From: Hyaloperonospora brassicae
Lineage: Eukaryota; Oomycota; Peronosporomycetes; Peronosporales; Peronosporaceae
Direction: 5' to 3'
Assembly: GCA_947650285.1 (NCBI GenBank)
Contig: CANTFL010000106.1
Span: 434,001 to 498,000, forward strand
Length of the DNA stretch: 64,000 nt
Both the position numbers and the translations under genes were made by a program. The stretch's first letter is position 1. Each line of letters opens with the position of its first letter. A model generated the notes under the pieces. It was not told where the DNA came from, did not search any database, and saw only the letters and a program-made list of their open reading frames with translations. This document shows, piece by piece, positions 1-10,234 of this stretch.

Positions 1-2126
1 AGAGAGCACAGTGGGAAGAAGTCAAGAACCAAGACTTTACCTATTCCATTACTATCACTCATTCATCATTTTTATCCCACTATTCAAGTTTTTTACTACG
101 AGTTCTGATGCTTCAGTCAGTGTAAAGCACTACTTCAGCGGCCTGTTCATATTGTGATAAGATGATCTATCAGTTTTTTTCGGTAACGTCTCGAGTCTTC
201 TTCCAAGCGGTCAAGCAAAACGTAGGTATCGACGACACTGCAGCCGATGATTGGCTTGTATGCTGCAGGAACACCCCAACGAGACAACGGCTTTATGGCG
301 CAAGACGAATGGGTTCACGCTTGCCATGGGTTTTGCTGTCGCTCTGCCGTCGCGCCATGAGCTGTGGGATCCAAACGTTGGTAGGGATACAACTACTATG
401 GCCTCGAAGCTTATTCGAAGTCACCCGGTCGTCTCATTCAATACGTTTATCTTCCCCGTCAAAGAAAAGCTGCTTTGTCACACCGCCACTAGTACCTTTT
501 ACGCTGCGTTATGATTGTACCGCACCATTCTCCTAATCGATATGCGTTCCTTCTTGCAGAAACCTACCACCTTCTCCCAGAAATGGCCAATGCTTCTGTT
601 TCTGACCTTGACGAGAGACAACATGAGCCCTGGAGTATCGTAAGCTTCTTGCGAATGACTGACACGCGACAGACTACGTCGCTTGTCTTCTGAGACCCGG
701 TATTGCATGGACTGTCCGCTGTTGCATCCGCCGGAGCTAAATGCCCGCCGACGTGATCGCTTGATGGCGTCCTTGTAGTTCTGCCAGAATAGTGTGCGTA
801 AGCATCCCGTGAATGTATCAGTGGTCACCTTTCGGAATGCATAGTTTTGTAACTTATAAGGCCGAATGATTTGGCCGCAGTGGACGAGTGTCGAGTAATG
901 GCGTACCATTGCTAAGCCGGAGCGTCGACAACTTACGTCAATCAATCTCAGCTGCGGCGTCGACCCCTTGTCTAGAACCGACGCAGGATAATCGGCAGCA
1001 GTCTAGACAATTTCGCGACGGTGTTCAGCTGTAGTCGGGCGGAATGACTGTCAGCACCATGCACGCTTGGTTGGATGCAGCCGCCTCAGCACACGAAGCG
1101 CTCTTCTTGACATCTGCCGAACGCTCCTCATTGTCGCAGCCCCCCCCGCAGCCCGTTTTCACTGTGGCCACCGATCTGAGGAGCTGTTCGCGTACTTTTC
1201 TGAATCCTTGACTTCGTTGTGAATACAATGACCATCCATGTTGTGACGTTGGCGAGTGACTTGGCTCGATGGTCTTGTGCTAGTTGGTCGTTAGGGTGCT
1301 AAAGACCAGATTATCCTATACAAAGCAAAACGATCTCCATGAGGTCCTTGAGCATCTCTGCTAGACCGTCGAATGCTCACTACCATCGGCCGCCTGAAAG
1401 ATCGCCATAGTCAAGCCATTCTTAGTGGCTAGAGTGGCAACTGCATGAACGCCAACTTGTTACTCCAGCTCCGCCATATTGGTTGGCGTAGTCGTTGAGT
1501 AAGCAGCGACAGGCAGTGGGATTTAGTGTCAGATCATCGCGTGTGGCTGACTCAATGGGCTGAGACTATTTTGCTCTTGACGTAGATGTGGCATGCAAAT
1601 GGGCCTCGAAGCATATAACGCCGGGCCGTGCTATCAAACGAGATGATTGTGACAACTACCGCATTGAGGAGTGTGCAAGATGCTGGACGTTTGTCCTCTG
1701 TAAAGGCGTCCGTGTCGAATCACCTCATTGTGCTCATTCAGTTCGGCCTTGGATTCGTTCGCTTGCTCCTCTGTGAAATACGTGCGATCGTTCTTTCCTG
1801 CCAGAATCTGGTACATTGACAGATGCGTCGGACGTTTGTTCGGGTGTATACAACCATGCAGTTCGCCCAAATGGGATATGTTCTGCTTGTCAAGGCTGCT
1901 TAGTCACCGGTATCGGTCCTATTAAATAATGTCATACTTTACCTCCTGTCCGGTCGGCGGCACGCTACTAACTACCGGGCCCCGCAACTGATCGTGCATG
2001 AACATGCAACGTGGTAGTGTGTGCATGAGGCAGATATTACAGACGGTAGCCAACTTGGATTCGTTGACAAGAGTTGTTCAAAGAAGAGTAGTATCAATCC
2101 CATGATCCCGGGGGTGGCCCGGGAGC
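1..2126. other. Left flank, no confident gene
   Basis: Only short ORFs are present (for example 251-514 on + and 499-945 on -) and none shows a recognisable domain or a long open frame. A stretch near 1821-1876 resembles 27730-27785 in both DNA and one reading frame, so part of this region is probably decayed repeat. I see no RNA gene. Confidence 0.5.
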
Positions 2127-4896
2127 ATGAAAGTTGTCTTTCAGGCAGCACGAGCCCTACAGTATGGAGGATATACGAATCTGTGTCGATCAGTTCGAAC
2201 ACTTTCGGAATCCGTGTTTTGGGAGAGCCCCTATATCACATATTGGGTGAACCGTGTGGTGCTGTGCCCTCTACACTCCGACCTTGCCCCGTTTACGTGT
2301 GCCGTGCCGTCTTTGCCAAATCGACCATCGTTGCGGCGGGTTGTGAGCTTCGCTGAGTCAATCAAACCCACCGTCAGAATGCACGCGCACATTTTACTGT
2401 CGTTCGTTGTTTCGCGGGTGGCTAAGGAAGGTGATAGACTTCGTCCATTGACCGTAGTTGACGAGCACGGCTCGATGCAGCATTTTCATACAATATCGTA
2501 GGTTGATACGCTCTCTCCGCTGATTCGGAGAATAGTCTTCTTTGTTGCCTTAGTTGTCTATCTTGTCACCTTGACGAAGCAAATCGATTCGAGAGCAAAT
2601 CCATTCACTTCTAACTTTTGCATCTCCATGGAACTTTGCAGACGGAGTCGCTCTTCTCGATATTGTAGTAAACAATGCAGGTATGTGTGTCTTGTCTGCC
2701 TGCGACCGCGCCTTCTACAATTCCGACGATCACTGCCCATTAGTCTGTCAAAGGTGCGCTTGATACTCGGTCGTAAAGGTTTCTGCCACTGCACAAAGCT
2801 ATGTGGATGACCATTGAAAACAGACCGGTCAAGTCTGAACGGTTCGCACGACATCTCGTCTTGGGTTGCGGTCTTTCGAGATACTTGGCTGCGGTGAACG
2901 AAAACCAATATTTTCAGCTGTCTCGGACGTGGGACCTTACCCTCTGCTCTGTCGTCCGCTCCTTGACCTGACCTTCAGCTGATGAAGCAAAACTACGCCA
3001 GTGCTATGTTTGCTTTCCTAGAAGAGATAGGTGGACGGCATCGTCACGCTAGCGGTCAGCGTGCTGTAAGACAGTTGCATCTGTTGACCTCCGCCTGATC
3101 AACTGTTATATCGTAGACTGTAGATTGGAGAGTGTTTCGAAAACGCATTGACGTGAGCTCAATTCCATGTATGATTCTGCTATCAACGGATTGTGCGTAC
3201 ATGTTCGCGTCTCGAGCGAAGCGGTGGCGGCTGATTAGTTTATGCAAGAATTTACAACTGTCTGGCTGGTAGAACGGATGAGACCCTGCCCTTGGGCCAA
3301 GGCCAATGGGACAATGTAAGTGTGAGTCTATGTGACGTACGCGCGACGCCGCAAAAGCAAGCGGTACATTCTCGTTGAGTCGCGGACACATCAGTGCACG
3401 TTTGCGGCGTAGACTGCGCAAGACCGCTTAAGCTCGCTTCTCGCGGTCTCACCTCTTCAGTGCAGCCTCTTTGACTTTTCGCGGTGGGTTGATACATAGA
3501 CGGAAGGACCGAAGTACTGTCCATGTATGCGTGGATAATCACATCGCACGAGCGAACCAGAGCATTGACACACATCGATGGTTTGCCACCACTTGTCCAA
3601 GCAGCTACCGTGTGTTTGTGTCGTCAGCGACAAGTACCCTTTCCTGTCACTCCGCGCCCGTTGGACACCTCTCTCTATTAATCACGTACGTGCAAGCCGG
3701 ACAATAAACCAAGAATCTGGCGTATAAGCTTCATTGATTGTGGCCATGATGAGCTAGCAAAAAGACTTCATACGTACGGAGCAACAGGACATGTACTTGT
3801 TGTCGACGATTTCAACCGTCGACCATCGAACTAGGTGGGCACCTCGCCGTCGTGTTTATGGCATCGTCTTTGATTCTGAGTGGTCGACACGTTTTGTCTC
3901 ACAAGCAGCTGTTTTTGACCCAGCGATAAGAAGTCGACGAAAGAACCTTCGCGATTGCTTCTTCCAACTGGATTTGGGGAGCTGGTGGGGGGTTTCTAAG
4001 CTCTTATGTTTACTTTTGCGGTTGCTTCCTCGCGTGAGCTCTTACCTCATCGCTCATGGGCTTTCCATAATCGATAGCCCTATCCAAATTCAAGGCCGTC
4101 TTCGTGACCAGTCATTGTAGATCGTAGCCGGATCAGTCATCGCTACAAATGTCGAACACACGCAAGGGACTATGAGTGGTCGATAAACTACGGCTGTGAC
4201 GGAGCAAGGGCTATGTAATACGTGTTTCAGCATCGCTGACTGGTTTCGAGAATCGAATAGGTCGTATCGTGTGTTGGAAAGACTCGACAGCCTGAGTTTA
4301 CGCTTACCTCCATCACCTTGTGTGTAGCCGGTAGTCGATCCATTCTACAATGGGGCGATGCAATTATTGGCTTTGGTTATGCTTCAGGTAGTTTACACCA
4401 AAGAACAGTAGTGTCGTTCCTGTGCGTTCTCTCAACACGACTTCACGAAAGCAAAAAATGCATTGTTTGCTTGACAAATGTCACAGAGGCTCGCTCATCC
4501 ATTCCACGACTGACTTTAATATTGGCAAAACTCTGATCGTGCGAGGGGAATTGGCACTCTACAAGGACGTAACTTCCAATGTAAACCTGCAGTTTGGCAA
4601 GACGCCTTCTTCATAGCAGATGCGTGTCGCGAACGCATCCTTCAGCAAAGCCGTAGCAAAGCGGTCGTCACTGATCATACAGACGAGTCGTTCTCGCAAA
4701 AAGAGGACAGGATGCTGCTTTCTTTGTTACCCACCAACTTACTGCAACTCGACGCATGTGATTGTGATGGGCTATCTGCTGATCGTCGCCAGCTCATTCG
4801 ACCGGTCCGCACAATGTCCACCGTGCAAGAAAGCGACGGTCGCTTTGGTCACGCTTCGGGTCGGTCGTAGCGTCAGATCGATCACTGCTGACTAGT
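2127..4896. other. Region upstream of the transporter, no gene seen
   Basis: About 2.8 kb of the left arm before the transporter. The ORFs here are short and resemble no family I know. The part from about 3580 onward is almost unchanged in the other arm, but that follows from the recent homogenisation of the arms and does not show that it codes. It probably holds the transporter promoter. Confidence 0.5.
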
Positions 4897-4913
4897 ACAT
4901 TCGACCACTTTCC
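4897..4913 (+). promoter_or_regulatory. Possible oomycete initiator (Inr-FPR-like)
   Basis: The sequence ACATTCGACCACTTTCC lies about 32 bases before the transporter ATG. It resembles the oomycete core promoter, a CATTY initiator followed by a CA..TTT flanking element. The same sequence is present in the right arm at 39639-39655. A second initiator-like GCTCATTC occurs near 4790. This is a pattern match only. Confidence 0.4.
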
Positions 4914-4944
4914 AATTCGCCTTCACTAGCGCAAGTAACTCGTG

Positions 4945-7900
4945 ATGGGTGCTAAAGATCACAAAGGCGCAGGCGTCATATCCATCGAATACGATGATGC
5001 CAAGACACTGCTCGCTCAAGGATCATCGGCACTCCATGAGCACGTGGCTTCCCGATTGAAGGCGTCCCGTGGCAAAGCACTTCCCCAGATTGAGGTGCGC
5101 TTCAAAGACGTGTCCGTTTCCGCAGATATCGCGGTCCAAGACGCGACAAACACGGAGACGCAGCTACCAACGCTGTCGAGCGAGTTGAGGAAGACCGTCA
5201 ACGGCTTGGTCGCCAAGAAGCACACGGCAACGAAGTGCATTTTGAAGGGGGTTACCGGAGTCTTCAAGCCAGGTACCATGACCCTCGTGCTCGGTCAGCC
5301 TGAATCGGGCAAGTCGTCCTTGATGAAGCTGCTGAGCAGCCGGTTTCCGCTCGACAAGGACATCAGGATCGAGGGCGACATCACATACAACGGCACACCT
5401 GCAAAAGAGCTGCGCCGCCTGTTGCCACAGCTCGTGTCGTACGTCCCGCAACGTGACAAACACTACCCTGAGCTGACAGTGAAGGAGACACTCGAGTTTG
5501 CACACGCTGCGTGTGGCGGCAAGTTGTCCGAACGCGACGCGAGTCAGTTAGTAAACGGCACTGCTGCGGAGAATGCAGAGGCTTTGGAAGCTGCTCGGGC
5601 GATGGCAAAGCATTACCCGAACGTCGTAATCCAGCAACTTGGTTTGGAAAATTGCCAGCACACCATCGTCGGTGACGCGATGATTCGAGGTGTGTCGGGA
5701 GGTGAGCGCAAGCGCGTGACAACGGGTGAGATGGCGTTTGGAAACAAGCACGTGATGATGATGGACGAGATCAGCACGGGTCTAGACAGTGCCGCGACGT
5801 TCGACATCATCACGATGTACCGCAGCCTCACGAAAAGTTTCTGCAAGACAATGGTGATCTCGCTTCAGCAGCCATCGCCCGAAGTGTTTGCGCTGTTCGA
5901 CAATGTGATGCTATTGAATGCAGGACACCTCATTTATCATGGGCCATGTACGGAGGTTCAGGACTACTTCAACAGTCTCGGTTTCAGGTGTCCTCCCACT
6001 CGTGATATCGCGGACTTTTTGCTGGACCTTGGCACGAGTGAACAGTACCAATACGAGGCAAAGCTCGATCGAGAACGTGCACCGATCCGCGCCCCGAGTG
6101 AGTTCGCTCGAGCGTTCGAGCAGTCATCAATATATGCGCAGACTCTTCAAGAGGTGGACGAGCCTGTACGTACGAATCTCGTCGAAGACATGGAAGACGC
6201 CATCGAGAATCAACCAGAGTTCTCTCAAAGCTTCTGGGAGAGTACGTCGCTGCTTGTAAACCGACAGCTCATCAACACGCGACGAAATACTTCATCCCTC
6301 TTTGGACGTCTGCTCGTGAACACCATGATCGCCCTGTTGTGCTCGATTGTCTACTTCCAATCCGACCTAGCTGATGTACAAGTGGCAATGGGTATCATGT
6401 TTGAGTCGGTGCTGAATTTGTCTGTCGGTCAGACTGCACAAGTTCCAACATATATGGCAGCAAGAGAAGTGTTTTACAAACAACGACGAGCCAACTTTTA
6501 CCGGACTGCATCGTACGTAGTTGCCCATGCTGTGGATCAGGCGTTTCCCGTTGTCCTCGAGACGGTCATCTATGGAACAATCATCTACTGGATATGTGGT
6601 TTCGTGAGCAGTTTCGATGGCTTCTTGGTATATCTGGTGGTGCTGTGCTTGACGAACCTCGCACTCGCTGCTTTCTTCTTCTTCTTGGCGTCTGCGTCAC
6701 CGAATCTCAACATAGCAGGCCCCTTGTCCAGTGTAGCGGTGGTATACGTGTGTGTGTTTGCGGGCTACACGATCACGAAAGACCATATTCCGAGCTACCT
6801 CATCTGGCTGTACTGGCTAAACCCCCTTGCGTGGGGAATACGCGCGCTGGCAGGCAGTCGATACAACGACTCCCGCTTTGACACGTGCGTGTACGATGGC
6901 ATCGACTACTGTGCAGACTACGGGACGAAGATGGGGAAGTTCTTGTTGAGTAATTACGAAGTTCCGTCGGGAGCGTTCTGGTTGTGGGGCGGAATGGCCT
7001 TTATGATCGGTACCTACGCTTTCTTCTTGGTCCTGTCTTGTTTCGCACTTGAGTACCATCGCTTCGAGCGGCCTGAGGTTGCTGTGCTGGCCACTGATAC
7101 GAAACCAAAGACTACGGACAACTACGTTGCTATTGACACACCACGCGGGTCCAATCGATGCAACGAGTTGACGGTTTCGGTGAGCCACGTAAGGGACAAC
7201 TACTTTGTCCCGGTTACCGTGGCGTTCAAAGACCTGTGGTACAGCGTTCCGGATCCGACGGATTCCAAGAAGACCCTCGACTTGCTCAAAGGCATCAGCG
7301 GATATGCCTTACCTGGCACCATCACAGCACTTATGGGGTCTTCGGGGGCTGGCAAGACGACACTCATGAACGTGATCGCTGGACGTATGACTGGTGGCAA
7401 GATCCGCGGACAGGTATTTGTGAATGGGCATCCTGCTTCGGATCTGACAATCCGTCGCTGTACGGGCTTCTGTGAGCAAATGGATATCCACGCGGAGTCC
7501 GCAACATTCCGCGAGGCGCTGACATTCGGTGCGTTTCTGCGCCAGAGTGCCGACGTCCCCGACGATCGCAAGTACGACTCGGTGACTGAGTGTCTCAGCC
7601 TTTTGGATCTCAATTCGATTGCAGACAAAATCATACGCGGCAGCTCTGTGGAGCAGATGAAGCGACTTACGATCGGCGTGGAGTTGGCAGCACAGCCAAG
7701 TGTGCTGTTCCTGGACGAGCCTACAAGTGGTTTGGATGCTCGCTCGGCAAAGCTGATCATGGACGGTGTGCGCAAAGTCGCCGATACTGGGCGGACTGTT
7801 GTGTGTACAATTCATCAGCCGTCGGCAGAGGTCTTCGGTCTTTTCGACAGTTTGCTACTACTGAAACGTGGTGGCAAGACTGTCTTTGCGGGTGACTTGG

Positions 7901-9027
7901 GCGAGAACGCTCATGAAATGGTCGCGTACTTCGAGTCGATCGATGGCGTAGCGAAGTCGGAGGAAGAGTCGAATCCGGCGTCATGGATGCTTGAAGTGAT
8001 CGGTGCTGGTGTCGGCAACAACAATGGGAGCAAGACTGACTTTGCGGGGAGCTTCCGAGCCAGTCGGCACTACGAGCTTCTGCAGTCAACTTTGGAATCC
8101 GAAGGTATCTGTCGTCCATCCGCGTCTGTGCCTGTGCTCCACTTCGAGACGAAGCGCGCTGCGTCCAACCTTACGCAGCTGAAGTTCCTGTTCCAGCGCT
8201 TCAGCAACCTCTACTGGCGCACGCCTTCATTCAATTTGACACGATTTGCTGTATCACTGGTGCTGGGTCTAGGCTACGGGATCACATACGCTGGAAGTGA
8301 GTACAAATCGTACTCCAGCGTGAACTCTGGACTCGGAATGATGTACTTGGTTGTCCTTTTCATTGGGTCCACCTCCTTCAACAGTGTGATTCCAATAGCG
8401 GCGGAAGAGCGTGCCGCCTATTACCGTGAGAGAGCGTCGCAAACGTACAGTACGTTTTGGTACTTTGTCGGCCTGGGTGTAACGGAGATCCCGTATGCCG
8501 CCGCCTCTGTGCTGCTGTTCTTGGCCCCGCTTTTTCCCATGGTAGGGTTTTCTGGACTCGGCCTCTTCTTTACCTGTTGGCTCGTTTTGCTGCTGCAAGT
8601 GCTGTACCAAGTTTTCACGGCCGTCGTGCTCGCTTTCTTGCTGCCAAACTTGGAAAGCGCAGAGATTACTGGCGTGCTCGTGAACAAGGTGGTTTACTTG
8701 TTTTCGGGCTTTAGCCCTCCCGCTTCCCGTTTGCCGTCAGCGGCTGTGTGGGTGTACCGTATCACACCGATGCGGTTCAGTGTTACAGCCTTCACAAGCG
8801 CCGTGTTTGGTGCGTGCAGTGGTGAGGGCGATCTCGGATGCACGCAAATGACCGACACACCCCCATCAATAGCTGCGAATCTCACCGTCGAAGGATACTT
8901 GGAAACCAACTTCTTGATCAAACACAGCGAAGTGTGGCAAAGCATCGGCGGGTTGACACTTTCCGTGCTTGTCATTGGACTGCTGGCGCTTGTAGCGATG
9001 CGCTTCTGTAACTACCAGAAGAAGTAG
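4945..9027 (+). CDS. Full-size ABCG/PDR-type ABC transporter
   Basis: A 1360-residue membrane exporter with two nucleotide-binding domains and two membrane domains in the reverse order (NBD-TMD-NBD-TMD) typical of PDR transporters, which expel lipids and toxic small molecules across the plasma membrane using ATP. NBD1 has Walker A at residues 117-124 (GQPESGKS), the signature VSGGERKRV at 250-258 and Walker B MMMDE at 271-275. NBD2 has Walker A at 798-805 (GSSGAGKT), a PDR-type signature around 899-911 (SSVEQMKRLTIG) and Walker B LFLDE at 921-925. The hydrophobic domains lie at about 440-690 and 1045-1350. I chose the ATG at 4945; an in-frame GTG directly before it is not a likely eukaryotic start. 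Length and motifs are complete and there is no intron, so the gene looks functional. It converges with the GH17 gene and has a near-identical broken copy at 35524-39607. Substrate is unknown. Confidence 0.96.
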   Translation: MGAKDHKGAGVISIEYDDAKTLLAQGSSALHEHVASRLKASRGKALPQIEVRFKDVSVSADIAVQDATNTETQLPTLSSELRKTVNGLVAKKHTATKCILKGVTGVFKPGTMTLVLGQPESGKSSLMKLLSSRFPLDKDIRIEGDITYNGTPAKELRRLLPQLVSYVPQRDKHYPELTVKETLEFAHAACGGKLSERDASQLVNGTAAENAEALEAARAMAKHYPNVVIQQLGLENCQHTIVGDAMIRGVSGGERKRVTTGEMAFGNKHVMMMDEISTGLDSAATFDIITMYRSLTKSFCKTMVISLQQPSPEVFALFDNVMLLNAGHLIYHGPCTEVQDYFNSLGFRCPPTRDIADFLLDLGTSEQYQYEAKLDRERAPIRAPSEFARAFEQSSIYAQTLQEVDEPVRTNLVEDMEDAIENQPEFSQSFWESTSLLVNRQLINTRRNTSSLFGRLLVNTMIALLCSIVYFQSDLADVQVAMGIMFESVLNLSVGQTAQVPTYMAAREVFYKQRRANFYRTASYVVAHAVDQAFPVVLETVIYGTIIYWICGFVSSFDGFLVYLVVLCLTNLALAAFFFFLASASPNLNIAGPLSSVAVVYVCVFAGYTITKDHIPSYLIWLYWLNPLAWGIRALAGSRYNDSRFDTCVYDGIDYCADYGTKMGKFLLSNYEVPSGAFWLWGGMAFMIGTYAFFLVLSCFALEYHRFERPEVAVLATDTKPKTTDNYVAIDTPRGSNRCNELTVSVSHVRDNYFVPVTVAFKDLWYSVPDPTDSKKTLDLLKGISGYALPGTITALMGSSGAGKTTLMNVIAGRMTGGKIRGQVFVNGHPASDLTIRRCTGFCEQMDIHAESATFREALTFGAFLRQSADVPDDRKYDSVTECLSLLDLNSIADKIIRGSSVEQMKRLTIGVELAAQPSVLFLDEPTSGLDARSAKLIMDGVRKVADTGRTVVCTIHQPSAEVFGLFDSLLLLKRGGKTVFAGDLGENAHEMVAYFESIDGVAKSEEESNPASWMLEVIGAGVGNNNGSKTDFAGSFRASRHYELLQSTLESEGICRPSASVPVLHFETKRAASNLTQLKFLFQRFSNLYWRTPSFNLTRFAVSLVLGLGYGITYAGSEYKSYSSVNSGLGMMYLVVLFIGSTSFNSVIPIAAEERAAYYRERASQTYSTFWYFVGLGVTEIPYAAASVLLFLAPLFPMVGFSGLGLFFTCWLVLLLQVLYQVFTAVVLAFLLPNLESAEITGVLVNKVVYLFSGFSPPASRLPSAAVWVYRITPMRFSVTAFTSAVFGACSGEGDLGCTQMTDTPPSIAANLTVEGYLETNFLIKHSEVWQSIGGLTLSVLVIGLLALVAMRFCNYQKK

Positions 9028-9370
9028 AGTCTAGACAATCAAATACTACAACTACAGTAGCTTCGGATCACATGGACGTTCTTGGTTCTCTTACGTTCTA
9101 GGTCCTCTCACAAGTGCCTACAATTTCTGCTTGTGATACAGTGTGGAGATGATGCATACCACTCAGACACTCTCTGCGTCTGTCTGAAACAAACATGTTT
9201 CACGGCTCAGTCTCATAGAGCAGACGCTGACATTCTCGGATCGATCAGTCAGTGGTATATGAGAAATACACGTGCGCAGGACAACGCACGCCTTATCTCA
9301 CTACTACTGTCTACCGTCATGGATATGGAACGACGCAGGCACTGTATGATCGGTCGATGGGTCGCTTCAG
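9028..9370. other. Convergent intergenic region
   Basis: This is the shared 3' region between the transporter (+) and the GH17 gene (-). It is still arm sequence up to about 9343, where divergence from the other arm rises sharply. I see no gene in it. Confidence 0.6.
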
Positions 9371-10234
9371 CTAAAGTGTCGGGATGTTCACGTTGGGCGA
9401 CATGTCATTGTCAAAGAGCCCAAAGTGCTTCTCGTGCTGCGCCCCCGTGTAGCTCACCGTCGTGTCGTACATCATGAACCAGTACGACCGGCCCTTGTCG
9501 CGCGACCACGCGACGTAGTCGTTCAGGTACTGCTGCGTGCCTTCGCGCGACGGCTGATTGCCGGCGTAGCTCTCGCCCGCGTACGGCCAGCCCGTCTCGG
9601 TCAGGTGCAGTTTGTCCGGACCAAACTTGCCCGTCATCTGGTCCCATTGCGCCTGCAGCTTCTGTACCGACGGCTGCCTGCCGGGCGTGAAGAACGGGTA
9701 GATGGTGACGCCGATGTTGTCCACTGCGTTCGCGAGTTTCGACGCACCGTCGGCGCTCAGCCACTCGTTGATGCGCTGCACGGATCCAACAGGCGCGTTG
9801 CCCACACACTGCTTGACGCGGTTGATAAAGCCCACGAGCTCGTCCGCCGAGTACTTGCCAAAACCGTTGTTCCGGAGGTTCTCGTTGCCAACGTAGACGG
9901 CCTCGACCGCCCAGGGGTTCCGGGCATAGCCGTCGCACACTGCCTGAATCTCGCCATCGATCAACGCGGGATTGCTGAGCTGCACGCCAACCGCGACACG
10001 GATACCGGCCGCAGCCGCCATGTCGACCACGTTCACCCCGTTCATTCGTGCCTCGTACGTGCGGACGCTCGAGAAGTACTGGGCCACGTGCCGCATGTCC
10101 TTCTGCAGCACGTCCCAATTGACGGTCGAGTGGGCCCATGGCGAGTAGCAGACACCCAACTCGAGTCGTTTGGCGTCGACCGACGTGACGGCCACAGCGC
10201 TTGCGACGACAAAAGTGGTGGCGAGCGTCTTCAT
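9371..10234 (-). CDS. Secreted GH17 beta-1,3-glucanase-like hydrolase
   Basis: A 287-residue protein of glycoside hydrolase family 17, enzymes that cut beta-1,3-glucans. These are the main wall polymer of oomycetes, so a role in own-wall remodelling is the simplest guess. The ATG at 10234 starts a good signal peptide (residues 1-21, ending ..TSVDA), so the product should be secreted. The mature part begins [10 protein letters not shown], followed by a TIM-barrel-like chain. The expected catalytic pair is visible: acid/base Glu118 in VGNEN and nucleophile Glu213 in the family signature LTETGWP. The frame stays open for 65 codons upstream, but that stretch is proline-rich and unlike the family, so I exclude it. 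No C-terminal binding module or GPI signal is seen. The gene is much richer in G/C-ending codons than its surroundings. It ends 28 bases from the arm boundary and is not part of the duplication. Confidence 0.93.
   Translation of the reverse strand: MKTLATTFVVASAVAVTSVDAKRLELGVCYSPWAHSTVNWDVLQKDMRHVAQYFSSVRTYEARMNGVNVVDMAAAAGIRVAVGVQLSNPALIDGEIQAVCDGYARNPWAVEAVYVGNENLRNNGFGKYSADELVGFINRVKQCVGNAPVGSVQRINEWLSADGASKLANAVDNIGVTIYPFFTPGRQPSVQKLQAQWDQMTGKFGPDKLHLTETGWPYAGESYAGNQPSREGTQQYLNDYVAWSRDKGRSYWFMMYDTTVSYTGAQHEKHFGLFDNDMSPNVNIPTL

Larger units (their letters stand above)
2127..9343 (+). repeat. Left arm of ~7.2 kb inverted duplication
   Basis: This segment reappears in reverse complement at 35215-42446. 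Homology starts at the block beginning near 2127 and ends near 9343, just before the GH17 stop codon. From about 3580 to 9050 the two arms are nearly identical, non-coding sequence included; outside that core they differ at roughly 5% of sites, and more at the very tips. The arm carries the intact ABC transporter. A ~105-bp block at 3405-3511 lies in the same orientation in both arms, so it is inverted relative to the rest. Confidence 0.93.

Noticed and set aside
4942..4944. GTG as transporter start
   Set aside because: The next codon is ATG, and a nuclear eukaryotic gene is expected to use it.
7200..7775. 191-codon ORF opposite the transporter
   Set aside because: A shadow frame of NBD2, duplicated only because the transporter is duplicated.
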